From Galerina marginata (taxonomy: Eukaryota; Basidiomycota; Agaricomycetes; Agaricales; Galerinaceae), in the NCBI GenBank assembly GCA_023014335.1, contig JAECYW010000003.1, forward strand, positions 2,666,001-2,730,000: a DNA stretch of 64,000 bases, in the 5' to 3' direction. The position numbers were made by a program, and so were the translations under genes. Position 1 is the stretch's first letter, and every line of letters begins with the position of its first letter. This document shows, piece after piece, positions 21,967 through 33,469 of the stretch. The notes beneath the pieces were generated by a model, which saw only the letters and a program-made list of their open reading frames with translations, was not told where the DNA came from and made no database searches.

Positions 21967-23132
21967 TCACATACGTCGCAATGGCTTGATTACTCTGAGC
22001 TTAGAACCAGCGCTACATCCTTCCTGTGGTACTTGAATTACTTTAAACGGAGCAGAGAGGTACTTTCGCTCCTCGTGAACTCGATCAGAGTCTTGAGGGT
22101 CTATTGTTGTGAAATGGAATGTTAATCGGGAATAAAGAGATCAGGTTGGATACTCACCTGCCAACGGTATCTTCCAACAAAATTGATCCTTAGTACTTCG
22201 CTTCCTACAAAAATCTTCCAGTTTGTACGAATCCGTTTCGACATCGACGAGTTTAAAACCTCGAGCTTCGTATTTCGTCATCCAGACGGGTTTAGACGAG
22301 CCGTTAGGTTGATCCCGAAGAATATAAGACTTCCTCTCTATGAAAGTGGCTTTCGGAAAGAGCGAAACTGCCGTAGTAGCGGATATATAATTGAGGACGG
22401 CGGCTATCCGGATCGACCGGTCAAAATATGTAATGGAACTCCAGCGAAGAAACACTCACTAGAATGGAATTCGTTCAAAAGATGATATATAGGAGCGACC
22501 TCTACCCCGATGATCTGCACTTTTCTAACGCGAAGGTTTCCATCCCATAGCGTTTCCGTCTTGGTAAAGTTCATAATAATCGTAATAGCGCTGCGCTTGG
22601 AGCGCCTTGGCGGTTGCGACATAGGAGAAGGCTGGGATTTTGAAACAGTATCACGAGCTTTCGAGGACATATAGCGCAGGATAGCCTCCTTGACATCCTT
22701 GCGAGCACCTCCGCCAACGAGCTCATATCCCTCATTTCTAACCCAGGCAGCTATACATTTCACTTGAGAATGATGCGAATATATGTCCATGTCACTTTCA
22801 GGGTAATTTGTCCGGTCGAAAAATTGTAAGGCCTGTGATCCGGAAATTATTGCATGGCACTGATGTAGCAAATCCTGAAAGCCACTTGGATCGGAAAACC
22901 ACGGTCGGAATCGCACTTCAAAGCTCCACGCGCGTGCCATATAGAACCTAGCGCAAAGTCTGGTTGTCCAGGAAGCCTTGGACATGGCCAAAAGTTGTTC
23001 GAGCGAACAAAAGGAGAGTATGCGAAGGATGAGATGATCAGGCATGCATAATATGGATGTGAAAAAAGAATTGTCGAGGGGGGCGTGCATCGGATGAGCG
23101 GTAAGGAAAAAATTCGTTCTGCACAAGTACAT
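21967..23132 (-). CDS. F-box protein with nucleotidyltransferase-like domain
   Basis: A gene type repeated in agaric genomes. The first exon (about 22461-23132) encodes an F-box near residues 30-65 (MPDHLILRILSFCSLEQL), then a nucleotidyltransferase-like fold with a GS motif and paired acidic residues (ISGSQALQFFDRTNYPESDMDIY). Exon 2 joins with HSTAVLNYISATTAVSLFP. A last exon from about 22080 ends at TGA 21967 (KPLRRM). The GS...DxD pattern is typical of minimal nucleotidyltransferases, but whether it is catalytic is unknown. Either MYLC at 23132 or a Met about 15 codons later could be the start. It is divergent from the gene at 23584, with a direct repeat between them. Confidence 0.65.
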
Positions 23133-23230
23133 TTAATATTTCAGGCACTACGCTCAAGATGACAGTACCAGATTGAAACTGAAGCGAACTGTACTCGATC
23201 GACTTGACGTCATTGTATCACGTTATTGAC

Positions 23231-23403
23231 CCATGTAAATCAGATCTTCGCATAATGTAGCAAGTTGATTGGTTGTGTTCCCATAGATAAAATTAGCTTT
23301 TTCTGTCCTCACCAACCCACGTGAATCAGAACATCGCATAATGTAGCGGTTTGATTGCTCGTGTTACCGTCCTGTGGATAAAAGTAGTCTTTTCTTCCCT
23401 CCC
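23231..23403. repeat. Two-copy direct repeat of about 86 bp in a divergent promoter
   Basis: Two adjacent imperfect copies start at 23231 (ccatgtaaatcag) and 23317 (ccacgtgaatcag). Both contain the identical core tcgcataatgtagc followed by a gttgatt/tttgatt stretch and end in gataaaa and a pyrimidine-rich tract. They sit between two divergently transcribed genes, so they may carry shared regulatory sites. Confidence 0.6.
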
Positions 23404-23583
23404 CGTTCCATGGACGACATCTCACGTTCAAGTAGGGAAAACAGACTCGATTTCCGCAGAAGAGAGCTTGCATTTTCAAGTGCTATAAAAACAGGTCGAG
23501 TTCCGTCGTTTGGATCCCGACTCCCGCCTCGACTCTTCGTAAACTTGATCCGTATCCACTTTGACGTTCGCCTTCACACCAAT

Positions 23584-24890
23584 ATGTCACACACACAAGA
23601 GATACTAGATCTCGTTAGCGAATGGCAAGGAAAACGCTTCCGGGAGAATGAGATAACTCTCACCGATGCCGTAGCATCACTTGAATCAGATGACCCCCTT
23701 GTCGAGGTGGCTCCTGGCGTCTCCAATTCGCGCTGGATAGTAAGGATATTTTATTATTTACTGCTATTACTAATATAAATTATCTTTTACGATTTTTTTT
23801 TTTTTTCCGTACAGTTATACACCAAGGACACTAAGAAAGTGGCCGTACTCGTTCATGCCGGAATTTGGCAATGGAAATGCGATCTGGAAACGGGAAATTA
23901 CGTGCCAGAAGGTTTCGAGGCACCGGAAGGCCTTCCAGAGAACCGAATGTAAGCTCTGTATTACCCTTGAATATTTTGATCTCAATTTCTCCGTGAACTA
24001 GCCAAGACACCCCTTCGTACAAGTGCGAGTTTTCGTACGCATTTGACACGACCGTAGACAGCTCCATCTGGGACTACTTACAGGTAAATGCATATCATTC
24101 CGTCACGAGCCGTATTTACGAATTGTCAGGTCTTGGAAGACCACGTTAGCGCACAGCCAGGATTTAACAAAGGGAAACGAAATCGAAAAGCTTGGCAAAA
24201 TGGTAAAGTTGCCTCAGCTCGACAAAAGTATGTCGTCCCGGCCAAGGTATTTACCAGACGAACGCCGTACAACACTAAAGAAGGCGGAGAGTTTGATGTA
24301 CCTTACGATTTGCATCCATGGATACAGCATGCCATGGAGAATCAAGCCGACACACTTCAAATTCCGAATCCCGACAGGCCTAGATACTACGACGCTACTG
24401 GCGGTGTATTAAAGAAGTTAGAAGATACTAATAATCCCACTTTTGAACGAAACGACATAGTGTGGATGTCTTGCAAGATAGGGTTTTCTGTTGCCCGGGA
24501 CGGATGGACATCGGAAATCATACCGATCGAACTTATACGCGTGGGTAAGGTCCCGGAACACCTCAACTCAAAATCCGACCCGGCAATGTACCCCCCTCAT
24601 GACGAAACCCTTCCATCCCTTGAAGCTGGAGGGCCTATTACTTTTATAGACGGTGAGTCACTTCTGATGCTCGGAACACAACGTTAACCAGGATACCAGG
24701 GCCCTCCAGGCCATTGAAGCGACCGTCGGAGGAGATACCAGACAGGATCCTGGGTCCGAACAAGAGACAGGCGATAGAGGTTGACTTCGACATGGTTGAT
24801 CAAGAAGAAGACGTTCCTCAGGAAGTTACGACTAGGAATGTAGGCAATGTTAAGACTCGAGGCAAGGGAAACAAAGAGAATAAATGCTGA
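23584..24890 (+). CDS. Conserved-looking hypothetical protein
   Basis: Not recognised by name. Five exons (23584-23739, 23815-23948, 24002-24083, 24130-24652, 24700-24890) add up to 1086 bp and a clean 361-residue frame. The N-terminus (MSHTQEILDLVSEWQGKRF) is helical. The middle is rich in aromatic residues and Pro (DLHPWIQHAMENQ, NDIVWMSCKIGFSVARDGW). The C-terminus has a basic cluster (RPLKRPSEE, NKRQAIEVD) and a Lys/Asn-rich end, suggesting a nuclear protein. An ATG further upstream at 23374 lies in the same frame but precedes a stretch unlike coding sequence. The exon chain strongly supports a real gene; the function is unknown. Confidence 0.6.
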
Positions 24891-25437
24891 GATCGTGGGG
24901 TATATTCTAACTTACTTACTATCTTCCCCCACCCCCCTCTCATTACCAGCAAACTCGACCACCGTGTCCCTCACACCACCTATGAAAGATAATGACTGTA
25001 ACCCATCGGACATACACGACTTTCCGCGTTTTGACGAGTTGTAAATATGTAGTCGATTTCTCATGTAAATTTTCCAGCATAACATAAAATGTTTGTCATT
25101 GAATTCTCCCTATCAACCTGAGCCAGCAATGGTACAGTATAATTGACCGAATCGCAACCGAATTCCCCTACCAAGACCAGAACACGGGGAAATGTCGCCT
25201 AAGGTAGAAAGTCGGTCACATTTCAATCAAACAAGTATAAACCTCATTATTTGGCCGTATTTTGGACTCGATGAATCGAAGTATCTATCGGCTATCTGGG
25301 TATCTCACAAGTCAATCAATCTAGCAAGTCGACGAGTTATTTAACCCACAAGGTACCCCTTTGAACGCGCAAAGTGGACTCCGCGATAGTCTGGAGGAAC
25401 TTTCCTTCCAGAATTACCACAGCATCTTGAATAAAAA

Positions 25438-26803
25438 ATGAACAACTCTTCAGACACAGTTTTACTCGACACCAGACGAGAACGTGCACCGTTCCTCGTA
25501 AAACACCAAGCAGTTGAGTAATTCGGTCAGATTATTGATAAACGATCCTAAATACCTCATATCAAAAGATCTGGAAAGCTTACAAGGAGTCCATGAATAC
25601 ATTTTGGATGGCAGATACTTTAGATACATTTGTCGACGTCGAAGATTGGAATAATACTCTCATGGACGAGGAGAAACAGAGCATAACCCTCGCACTCAGT
25701 TTCCTCTACAAGACTCGCACACTTCACGAAAAACTTTTCGTTGTTGTCTCAGATAAGGTTCCTATACCCGAAGCGCGTTTCTTTTTCGACTTTCAATCCA
25801 TGATGTGGGGGTCAAAGTTCTACGATGTCCGCGTCCGTGGAAAGGCTGAAGCATTTCTGACAGGGAAAGGACTACACACACTGAAGCGCTTTCCAAGTTC
25901 GCTTCAAGCCTCGTCGCTAACGATAACGACCATACCATGGCATTGGCACATGTAACAGGGTCCAGGTCTCTACAGAGGAAGGTCGATTGGTCGTCTGTAT
26001 GGTTGGACAAGCATGAGGTACCGTTGGCTGAACTGGTAATTGCGCTCGCCGCAGTGCATGGTCTTTTTACGGCCTCTATCTCCTGCATACTTTCGTCAAT
26101 CATAATAGACGGGCTTCTTATTGGTTTAGACAACGCCTATTCTCAAATCAAGTTCGATAACGAAACATATCTTGACTTCGTTTGCCTACTCTTCCATCAC
26201 TTAAAGAAAAAGCCTTCGGAGGAGCATGCATGGGCCATCGTAGTAGAAGCTGTCGACCTCGAGAAGGCATTTGCGAACGGTAAGTACTAAGTCCCATTGA
26301 ATTGTCCACATTTACATTTAAGTCTATCGAAGAAATCTTATCTGCCTTTTCAATATACTTAGTCGAGATAAAAAGGACTACCCTCAATCAATATATCGAA
26401 TTTATCGGTGACATGATCCTGTCTTCGATGGGATACAGAAAACACTATCACTCATCAAATCCTGTAAGTCTCCCTATTGAAATCTCAACTCAGTGCTTAA
26501 TATCTTCGCAAGTTCTCTTGGATGCATCACTCACCGGGGGACGTGAAAGCGACATTATTTTCTCAGGAGATGATATCATGTCCTCGTACATTATCCACCA
26601 GATCTGACAGCATTGGCATCCACCCCAGAATCCTTGATATGTGCGCTAAATTTGCACTAAGTATGCAGATAACTCACACTCCCACAGATTTGCAAACCTT
26701 CGTATTTCTGATATTCGATATACTTGAGCGTAGTGTACTGGTTTTAATCAACGAATACGAACATTTACTCTGGTATCACTCGAGAAGCAAGCCGACCCTA
26801 TAA
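25438..26803 (+). CDS. Ribonucleotide reductase R2-like pseudoenzyme, copy C, with extended C-terminus
   Basis: Third R2-like gene. Exons 25438-25512, 25569-25820, about 25878-26280, 26327-26462 and from 26513 onward keep frame, with introns at the sites used in A and B. Landmarks: IWKAYKESMNTFWMAD, DFVCLLFHHLKKKPSEE, YIEFIGDMILSSMGY. Against mouse R2, Asp139 is kept, the ENIHSE box is altered to ERTTHTE (one residue longer), Glu233 is His (AAVHG), Glu267 is Asn, His270 is Tyr and the radical Tyr177 is Leu. Where A and B stop after YDL/YDM, this copy reads ILDM followed by TGC, so the frame continues 53 more residues to a stop at 26803. A downstream intron could shorten that tail. Confidence 0.8.
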
Positions 26804-27857
26804 TACGAATGCCTATCAAGACGCATTATATGACGAAGGGTACGGACCTACTCTCTGATCTCTGTTTAATAAATCTACTAGTCCGACGAATGTATATACT
26901 GTGCTAGCCAAATCTGGTGAAGCGGTTGTTTTAATCTAATTGCAGAACCCTAAGCGCGTTCAAAAAGCGCCCATTGAACATTCACCCGTATCTACGCTTT
27001 TTGACAGGCGGGAAGATAACGCTTTGATTCGAAGTCGTTGAGAACGACAACTATTACAATCCTAGAACTCTCGCCAAAACGGATTACTGCGCAATACTCT
27101 CTGCATAACTCTGATACTGTTCCTGTGTTCACCGCACTTGTCGATAAACTACGCCCTTTATGGTTCCCCAAAGCGGGTACTTTTTTGGGCGCAACTCCCA
27201 CGAGAAAATTATATAAGCGGTAACACATTCTCACCTTCCGACTTGGCTGAAAACCGGTTCACGGTTCAACGTTCAACGGAGGGCATACTTTATCTTCCTT
27301 CTTCAAATCTTCCCGCCGCCGGTCCTGGACCTAGGCCCTCCTACGAAACTCGTAACGGCGATGGCCATGGCCATGGCCATCAAACCGCCCATCATGCATC
27401 GTCCCAACACCACCCCACCCTCCCTCCCAATTTCGACATATATCGCATCCCTCCAAGTCCCAAGAGGCTCGCCGCCTGTCCGGCGCTACCCAGCTCGCGC
27501 GATATTAATTCGAGCAACAGCGGAGGGACTTCGAAGAGCAACACATGCTGGTGGATGAGCGAGAGATGAGGATGGCTCGTGCGTCTTGAGCGCGACTTTG
27601 ACGATGTTTAGGTATGTTCCTAGTAAGAATGCGATCGAGCGTGCGGGTGGATATTAGGCTAGGGTGTGGGTTGGTATTTGGGATGCAGGGGGGTGGGGAA
27701 GGTTATGGGCGCTCATCAAGTTAGTAGGCACATCGGGCGAAGGCAATCCGTCGTCGTCGTCGTCGTCGACTTTGGCTTCATTATCGCTGTTGCAACAATC
27801 ATTATCCCTTCCTTTTCCATTCTCGGTACGTTTTCGTTCATTTTCGTTTTGTCGATA

Positions 27858-28035
27858 CAGTCGACTCCCTCATAACCCATACCTCCCGCGAGCCATACTC
27901 TCCCATTCCCCATGATTTTGGACGGCTACCAAAACACTATTTTACACCAAAAGTGCTCCCTCATAACCCATAACCTATCATAATCCATAGTCTGTACCGT
28001 CCACCGAAGGGTATGGATTATGAGAGAGTCGACTG
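27858..28035. mobile_element. MITE with TA target-site duplication (Tc1/mariner-like)
   Basis: A 178-bp element. It begins cagtcgactccctcataacc at 27858 and ends in the inverted copy (gagagtcgactg) at 28035, with about 23 of 25 terminal positions matching. TA flanks both sides (27856-27857 and 28036-28037), the duplication typical of Tc1/mariner/pogo transposons. The interior has no coding potential and repeats the ccctcataacccata motif. Non-autonomous; no matching transposase is in the window. Confidence 0.8.
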
Positions 28036-28343
28036 TAGTAATGAATTATTCTCTTTTTCTGCATCGCTTCGTTGTTTTCATCATTTCTATTAGGTTCGTT
28101 GTCTTTCCTCTCTCCTCCTACATCGTCCGTTTTGCTACTCGATGCAGAAGCTTTATCCTGCGACCATCAAAACCAACATAAACCTCCGTCTCTCTCCTCA
28201 AGTAATTATTTCGTCTCTAGTCAATCAATCTCAACCTACATCCAAATGTATCAATTGTTTTTTATTTCCCTCAATCCACTTTGTATCCCCTCCTCTCCTC
28301 ACATACGGACAATCATTTCCAAATTTTTTTTAATTTTTTTTCA

Positions 28344-28393
28344 TTTGCCTGACCAACTTCCCATTCCCTGGAATGGGAAGTTGGTCAGGCAAA
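28344..28393. repeat. Perfect 24-bp inverted repeat with 2-nt spacer
   Basis: The 24 bases at 28344-28367 (starting tttgcctgaccaactt) are followed after two bases by their exact reverse complement at 28370-28393. The transcript would form a 24-bp hairpin without mismatches. It lies just after a T-rich stretch and within no gene I can support. Confidence 0.9.
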
Positions 28394-28942
28394 CGAGATC
28401 AAATCACACGTCCATGCGTCCACCGTCATCCCCGCACCGCATCATCGCCACCATCATCAACACGCATGCCAAAATTGGAACGTGAACGGATATGTATCAC
28501 GAAGAACACGAACACAAGCCTACCCACCTCGTAGATATATATAGTTTGTATACGCTCTGCCTATTGATTTATTTATCTATCTAACTTATTGTATATCGCT
28601 ATTCTACCTTCACAACATACAGTCTACATAAATTTTTAACATCGAAGCGGTGTTAAATATTCGTTCTCACATTCTCCAATTGCCACACGCGTCCCATGTG
28701 CTCGTTACACCACCACGTAGCAGAATCTACTCCTATGATCGAGTGTATTCATCCGTTCTATCCGTTTTAGTAGAGATCGCAAGGAAATCCCACTGTGAGA
28801 TAACAGCACCATCATTTTTAAAGATTCTCGTGGAGCGCAACTTCAAGTTCGCAAACCTGAATTGCAGATCACGTCCAATTTAAAGAAAATACGGAATTTT
28901 TCGCAAGAAACAATATGCATATTACTACTACCGAAAGCCTAC

Positions 28943-30268
28943 TTACTCTCGTGCATAGAAGAACGGATGCCTAATGAGATCTATGAGCCTAACTCTTCCG
29001 CGACGGTCTAAATTGACCATGGATTCTAAAAGATCGAGAGCATCTTCATCCACGATCAACCCCTAATAAAATTGGGCACGTATTACATTTAGAGTTACAA
29101 GCGACTCACTCTCAAAGGAAGTACCGAATCCGCGTAATCTCGTACTTCTCTGGAAACTCTCGAGTCTCTTTCTGGGAAGTCCGAATTTGAATATTTAAAT
29201 ATTCCGGGATAGGAACGACGAATATCTTTGATCAAAGCGTCGGGAAAAGGCCCGAGAACCGCGTCGAAAGCAATCGATTTCTCTCTTCGATATATAGGGC
29301 CCGGTTTGCAAGCGGGGAACAGAGGTCGACCTTCCAGGACCTCAAAGATTACACAACCGATGGAAAAGATATCACTAAATTCTCTGATGCGCATATCTAT
29401 GCCCTGGTGTTTCAACGGCAGATGATATACAGAGGAAAACCTGCAGACACACCATAAACAATTTCCGGAGAACGGTACTGATCGGTACCCATCCGGCTAC
29501 TATCCTCGACACCCCCAACGCGCCCATAGAACACGATTCGGAGTCGGGTGGACATGAGAACATTCTGACCCTTGTAAGCTGAGGGAATCTCAATGCAGAG
29601 AGAACCGCCGTACCCGAGACAAAAAAGAGCCGCTGTTATCAAGCCACAGTTCTGATACGGTCTCCGTGTCCATCATCTCAATATTCTCGGGACATATATC
29701 CGTATGAGTGACAAATTCAGCATGAAGGTCTGATAATGTATAATAAAAATACGTCCTTTACGCTGATAAAAGAGGACCACTTACCACAAACAATGTGAAC
29801 GAGCTGATGCCCAATTTCCCGTGCATGGCGCTTCGAAATATACAATCCAGAATCAGAAAGAACGTCCTTGAGTGTTCTCTTGGGTGCATTAAAAGCAAGA
29901 TAAAAATAAAGAAAATCTCTCGTTTCTTCCAAGAATTCGGAGTGCCTTGTAATTGCAAGGAGGCTCGATCAGAAAAAAAAAAAAACCTCCGACGAAACGA
30001 AATTTGCTACTATTTACCTTCCATCATCCGTTCGTGGATGCTTTAGCCAGTGAACTTCTTTCAAGACCTCATGATCGGTCACTTGCGAGCGATTCAAAAC
30101 ACGGACAACTCTCGGACTTCCTACACTTCTGTCGCTTACATCCAACAATTGGAAGTGCTTTCCTTCTCTTATGACTCGTTTCACAATATCTGAAAGAAGA
30201 AATGGTCATGTAGCCACAACGGTAAGCGAGTGATGCCTTACACCTGCCCGAGAGAAAGTCCCCAACAT
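28943..30268 (-). CDS. CMGC-like protein kinase, probably catalytically degenerate (kinase 1)
   Basis: Protein kinase fold most like the SRPK/CLK group. The start at 30268 (MLGTFSRA|DIVKRVIREGKHF) leads through an N-lobe without a clear glycine loop. Then come a catalytic loop reading HTDICPENI (Lys of HxDxKPEN replaced by Cys), an activation segment in which the DFG position reads FYG, and a good P+1 region (GTDQYRSPEIVY). Helix F is SDIFSIGCVIFEVL. The last exon, ending at 28943, contains the C-lobe RHPFF end. Introns are short and in phase. Loss of the loop Lys and the DFG Asp argues for a pseudokinase. It is divergent from kinase 2, with 450 bp between the starts. Confidence 0.75.
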
Positions 30269-30717
30269 CGAATCTCGTTTATAGATAAAATTAGATTTGC
30301 TTCACGGCGAGAAACAAAACACGAACCTCGGGGGTGCACATACCGACCACAACGGTTGTGGCATGATACACAAAGAGTCGGACAGAAAATAAAAAGTGAA
30401 ACGAATGATGAAATTTTGAATTTTAAGAAAGACCAAAAAGACTATCTCTCCCTTTTTAACATATCTGACCAGATTCAAAGTCCTGAGTCGAATGAAGCCG
30501 CTTCAATATGCTTTTCGACTCTCACGGAACGCAAAGCGCAGGTAAACATTAACACACTCACCGCCCATTTTCGGACTCCAAAGACATCCACACGATCCCA
30601 AATAAATGTATACAACTCACCGCATGATCTTGTTGCCCACTCTCAGATACTCTCAGATAAAATCACGCCAAAGATGCACAGTCTCAGCGACACATATTTC
30701 CTGTTCCTTTCTCTTTG

Positions 30718-32172
30718 ATGGGCGGACAACCTCCCGAGCCAGTTACCGAGGGTTCAGAGCGTGCAGCGTAAGCGCTTCCCAAATTCGGGACTCATTAAAT
30801 TTTCTAAATTATACAGAACCGCCAGGCCGCTGTATCTTCAGACCAACGAAGCTATCCACCCTGACTGTAAGAATACGCAGAATAATCGCACAAGTCGACT
30901 ACCACGCCTTATTCGTTCTCAGATAAATTATTAGAGTACATAGCGTCCGGTGCATCTGGCCAAGTATGGTCCGCCGAAGATGAATCAACAGGAAATGTAA
31001 TTGCGATAAAATTCATGTACGCGATTGGACAGAGCACGCGAGCATGTCGCGCCCGTTACATGACGGAGCTACTCCGAATGTCGCCTTCTCCTGACACAAG
31101 GTAAATCAATACTTTTCGATTCCTCCATCTGCCACTTAAATCACGGCAGTATTTTCGCTGAAGTTATTGGAAGTACTAGCCACTTGCGACACCAATGCTT
31201 GATTTTTCAACTATACGGCATGACACTCCGAAACCTCTTGAACCGACCCAAGATGCTACCATTGCCTTCGCACCAGAGCCGCGCAATAGTTTGGCAGCTA
31301 GTCAAAGGAATAGCATGTAAGTCTGCCTGATCCAAGTTACAGACGATTTCCTGACCTAGCAACAAGTCCTCCACAGTATCGATGTCGTTCACACTGACCT
31401 GAAACCGGAAAACATCGTGTTAGTAGACGATACGACAACTCATATTCAGGATATCGACTCCAATGGAAAGTTCTACGACAAGGTCAGATTTCCTCCACTC
31501 TTCCAATGTCAAGGTTAAACCCACGACAGTGCGTTCTCCGGAGATTTGAGATCAAGATCATTGACCTGGAAGACTCTCGTTCTAACCCCCGACAACTGGG
31601 CTATATTTCTGGAACTCAAGGATATCGCGCGCCTGAAATGTATACCGGTAAACCCGAAATATTGTCTACATTGGTCAATATTAATCTGTATTCGATAGCC
31701 GCGGGATGGAGTTTCCCCATTGACGTTTTCGCTCTCGGGTGCATCACTTTTGAATTGTACACTGGAGCGCAGTTGCTCCCAAAGACAAACAACATCCGCG
31801 AATACTTCTTCTCCATCGAAAGAATTATTGGAAAGTTTACCACAAGTTTCGCAAATGATATTCGCCGTCATCACGCGGGTATCTTCTCCCTCAGGAAAAA
31901 AAAACCCATGATCCAGGATTCACAGTCCAGGAATAGAATCAGGCGTCATATCAGAAGATTTGTTTCTATTTCACGCGAACAATGGGTAATAACGTCTTAT
32001 AAAACTGCGGATTAATAACTAATCAACCGCGTACTAGCGCTCGATCTCCAAACCTGTTGTTGAAGAATTTATCAGATTATGTACTGTTCCAGACCCTCGT
32101 AAACGTATATCTGCAGAATATGCTTTAAAAGATAAAATGTTCGATACATTCTCATATGTACAAGACTCATAA
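30718..32172 (+). CDS. CMGC-like protein kinase (kinase 2)
   Basis: Exons 30718-30767, 30817-30866, 30923-31100, 31150-31316, 31367-31482, 31530 onward and a last one ending at 32172 keep frame. The glycine loop (GASGQVWSAEDE) and the ATP-binding Lys (VIAIKFM) are intact. So are the catalytic loop (VVHTDLKPENIV) and the substrate-binding APE region (GTQGYRAPEMYT). The metal-binding DFG is changed to DLE (KIIDLEDS), keeping the Asp. Helix F is PIDVFALGCITFEL and the C-lobe ends in DPRKRISAEYALK. HTD rather than HRD places it near the SRPK/CLK kinases. Activity is possible. The substrate is unknown. Its 3' end lies 14 bp from the next, convergent gene. Confidence 0.8.
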
Positions 32173-32185
32173 TCAAATGCAACCT

Positions 32186-32626
32186 TTATTTTCTAACGTA
32201 AAGCCTGAATGGAGTGGGTGAAACATCATCGACGATATAGACCTGCCGCTTTTTTCGGCTAACAAATTTCTTTTGCGCCTTGTATCCCACAAAGTTCTTA
32301 TCAGACGCAAAACCTCGAAGACGCGAATCAACCTCGTGGGGACCTATCCCGATCTCCTGCACAACTTGTCGAGCTAGGTACAATTAAATGACAACTCAGC
32401 TACTCTGTGTCGCCGAATCAGTGTTGAAACTCACGCGATGGCTGCCGACCACACTCTCTGAGCGACGCTTGGATCCTTCTAAAACGTCCTCCACAGGCGC
32501 AACCATTTTCTACGCCGACTGAACCCGAATCTAGATCGCGATATTTGAACGTAGCACCTAAATTAGAAAGACCAACTAAAAAAGAAAGAGAAAAAAAAAA
32601 AAAAACTAACGTCCAATATCAGCCAT
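32186..32626 (-). CDS. Small basic protein of unknown function
   Basis: Three exons: a start at 32626 (MADIG), a second exon to about 32434, and a last exon ending at 32186. Joined in frame they encode about 120 residues (ATFKYRDLDSGSVG...CACGG...RQVVQEIGIGPHEVDSRLRG) and end in a basic stretch (KKFVSRKKRQVYIVDD). No signal peptide or membrane segment; not recognised. The 5' exon is joined across an intron with a poly-A/T run and is the least certain part. Convergent with kinase 2. Confidence 0.45.
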
Positions 32627-33021
32627 TGCAACAGGACGAGGCAAAACAATTCTCCCGTCCTTCCTTCTCGGGAAAAGAATACAAGACGGAAAGCAGACGG
32701 AGGCTCCCCTACGTTCCGGATTTCCAGCGTCTTCAACACCGTGAAGAGAATTAAAAGTGTCCATGGGATGAAAGTCGAAAACAACAACTCCGTTAAGTCA
32801 ACACAATGGTTTGAGAGAGTCATTCAACCGTCCTAATTATTTGGAAGCAATGTAAGCGCCATCAGATTAAGAAGTATTCCATATGGACACGGGTAGTACC
32901 GAGTAATACAACAACCGAGACGAGAAACCATCCTGTGGCAACCGGATTAGACTGTCGAGAAATAATTATAAAAACCCTCAGACAGAATACCAACCCAAAC
33001 CCTACTCATCCACCCAACGAC

Positions 33022-33469
33022 ATGTACACGTAGGTGCTCACCGCCTTCAACCACTCCCGTTTCACTAAACTGTAATTCCAGTCGTCCACTCCACTCGTTC
33101 CGGCTGCTCAAGGTCGATGAAGTCGATACACAGACACAGCAAGACATAATCCTACTGACGCGACTCGCCAATAACTCGAAAGTTGACATCACGATTCATA
33201 ATTCCCTGAACCGTCACCTCCCAGTATGTTTGCGCTAATGATTCTCACGTCTTTCTATACTGATCGCCCAAAGGCCGTTAACATAACCCAAATATTCCAA
33301 AACCGCAGTCACGGAGCTCATAAAGAACGCGGAAACACCCCAGACGCCATGCCAAATTTCACGGTCTATGACATGCCTTCTATGGTAAATGGTATCAGCA
33401 ACACCCCTGACGATGATTAACCCGACAATTTCCAGGAGAATCAAGACGTCCACGACCACCAAGCCGTAG
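33022..33469 (+). CDS. Small hypothetical protein
   Basis: Low to moderate support. A TATA-like sequence (attataaaaa) lies near 32967, and an ATG at 33022 opens MYT. A 50-bp intron leads to RPLHSFRLLKVDEVDTQ and a polar helical stretch (QQDIILLTRLANNSKVD). Two further exons can be joined, but the third junction allows two frames (ending KTSTTTKP or QAVDRVE), so the C-terminus and the end are uncertain. About 85-100 residues. Not recognised. Confidence 0.35.

Larger units (their letters stand above)
26804..28942. other. Gap between R2 copy C and the kinase pair
   Basis: No gene is confidently supported. The 27240-27570 part reads as a low-complexity Pro/His/Ser-rich frame and contains a tandem ATGGCC repeat at 27360-27380. 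Compositional bias, not homology, is the only coding hint. Pyrimidine-rich tracts dominate 28050-28340. The MITE and the perfect inverted repeat in this gap are listed separately. Confidence 0.4.

Noticed and set aside
15497..26803. R2-like copies as retroposed pseudogenes
   Set aside because: They keep introns in the same positions and three of four have clean frames.
27360..27570. Low-complexity frame with tandem ATGGCC repeat as a gene start
   Set aside because: Bias of composition only; no exon partners or homology.
28943..32172. Assignment of the kinases to the FunK1 family of mushroom kinases
   Set aside because: The HTD loop and YR(S/A)PE segment look more like SRPK/CLK kinases; the FunK1 pattern was not seen.
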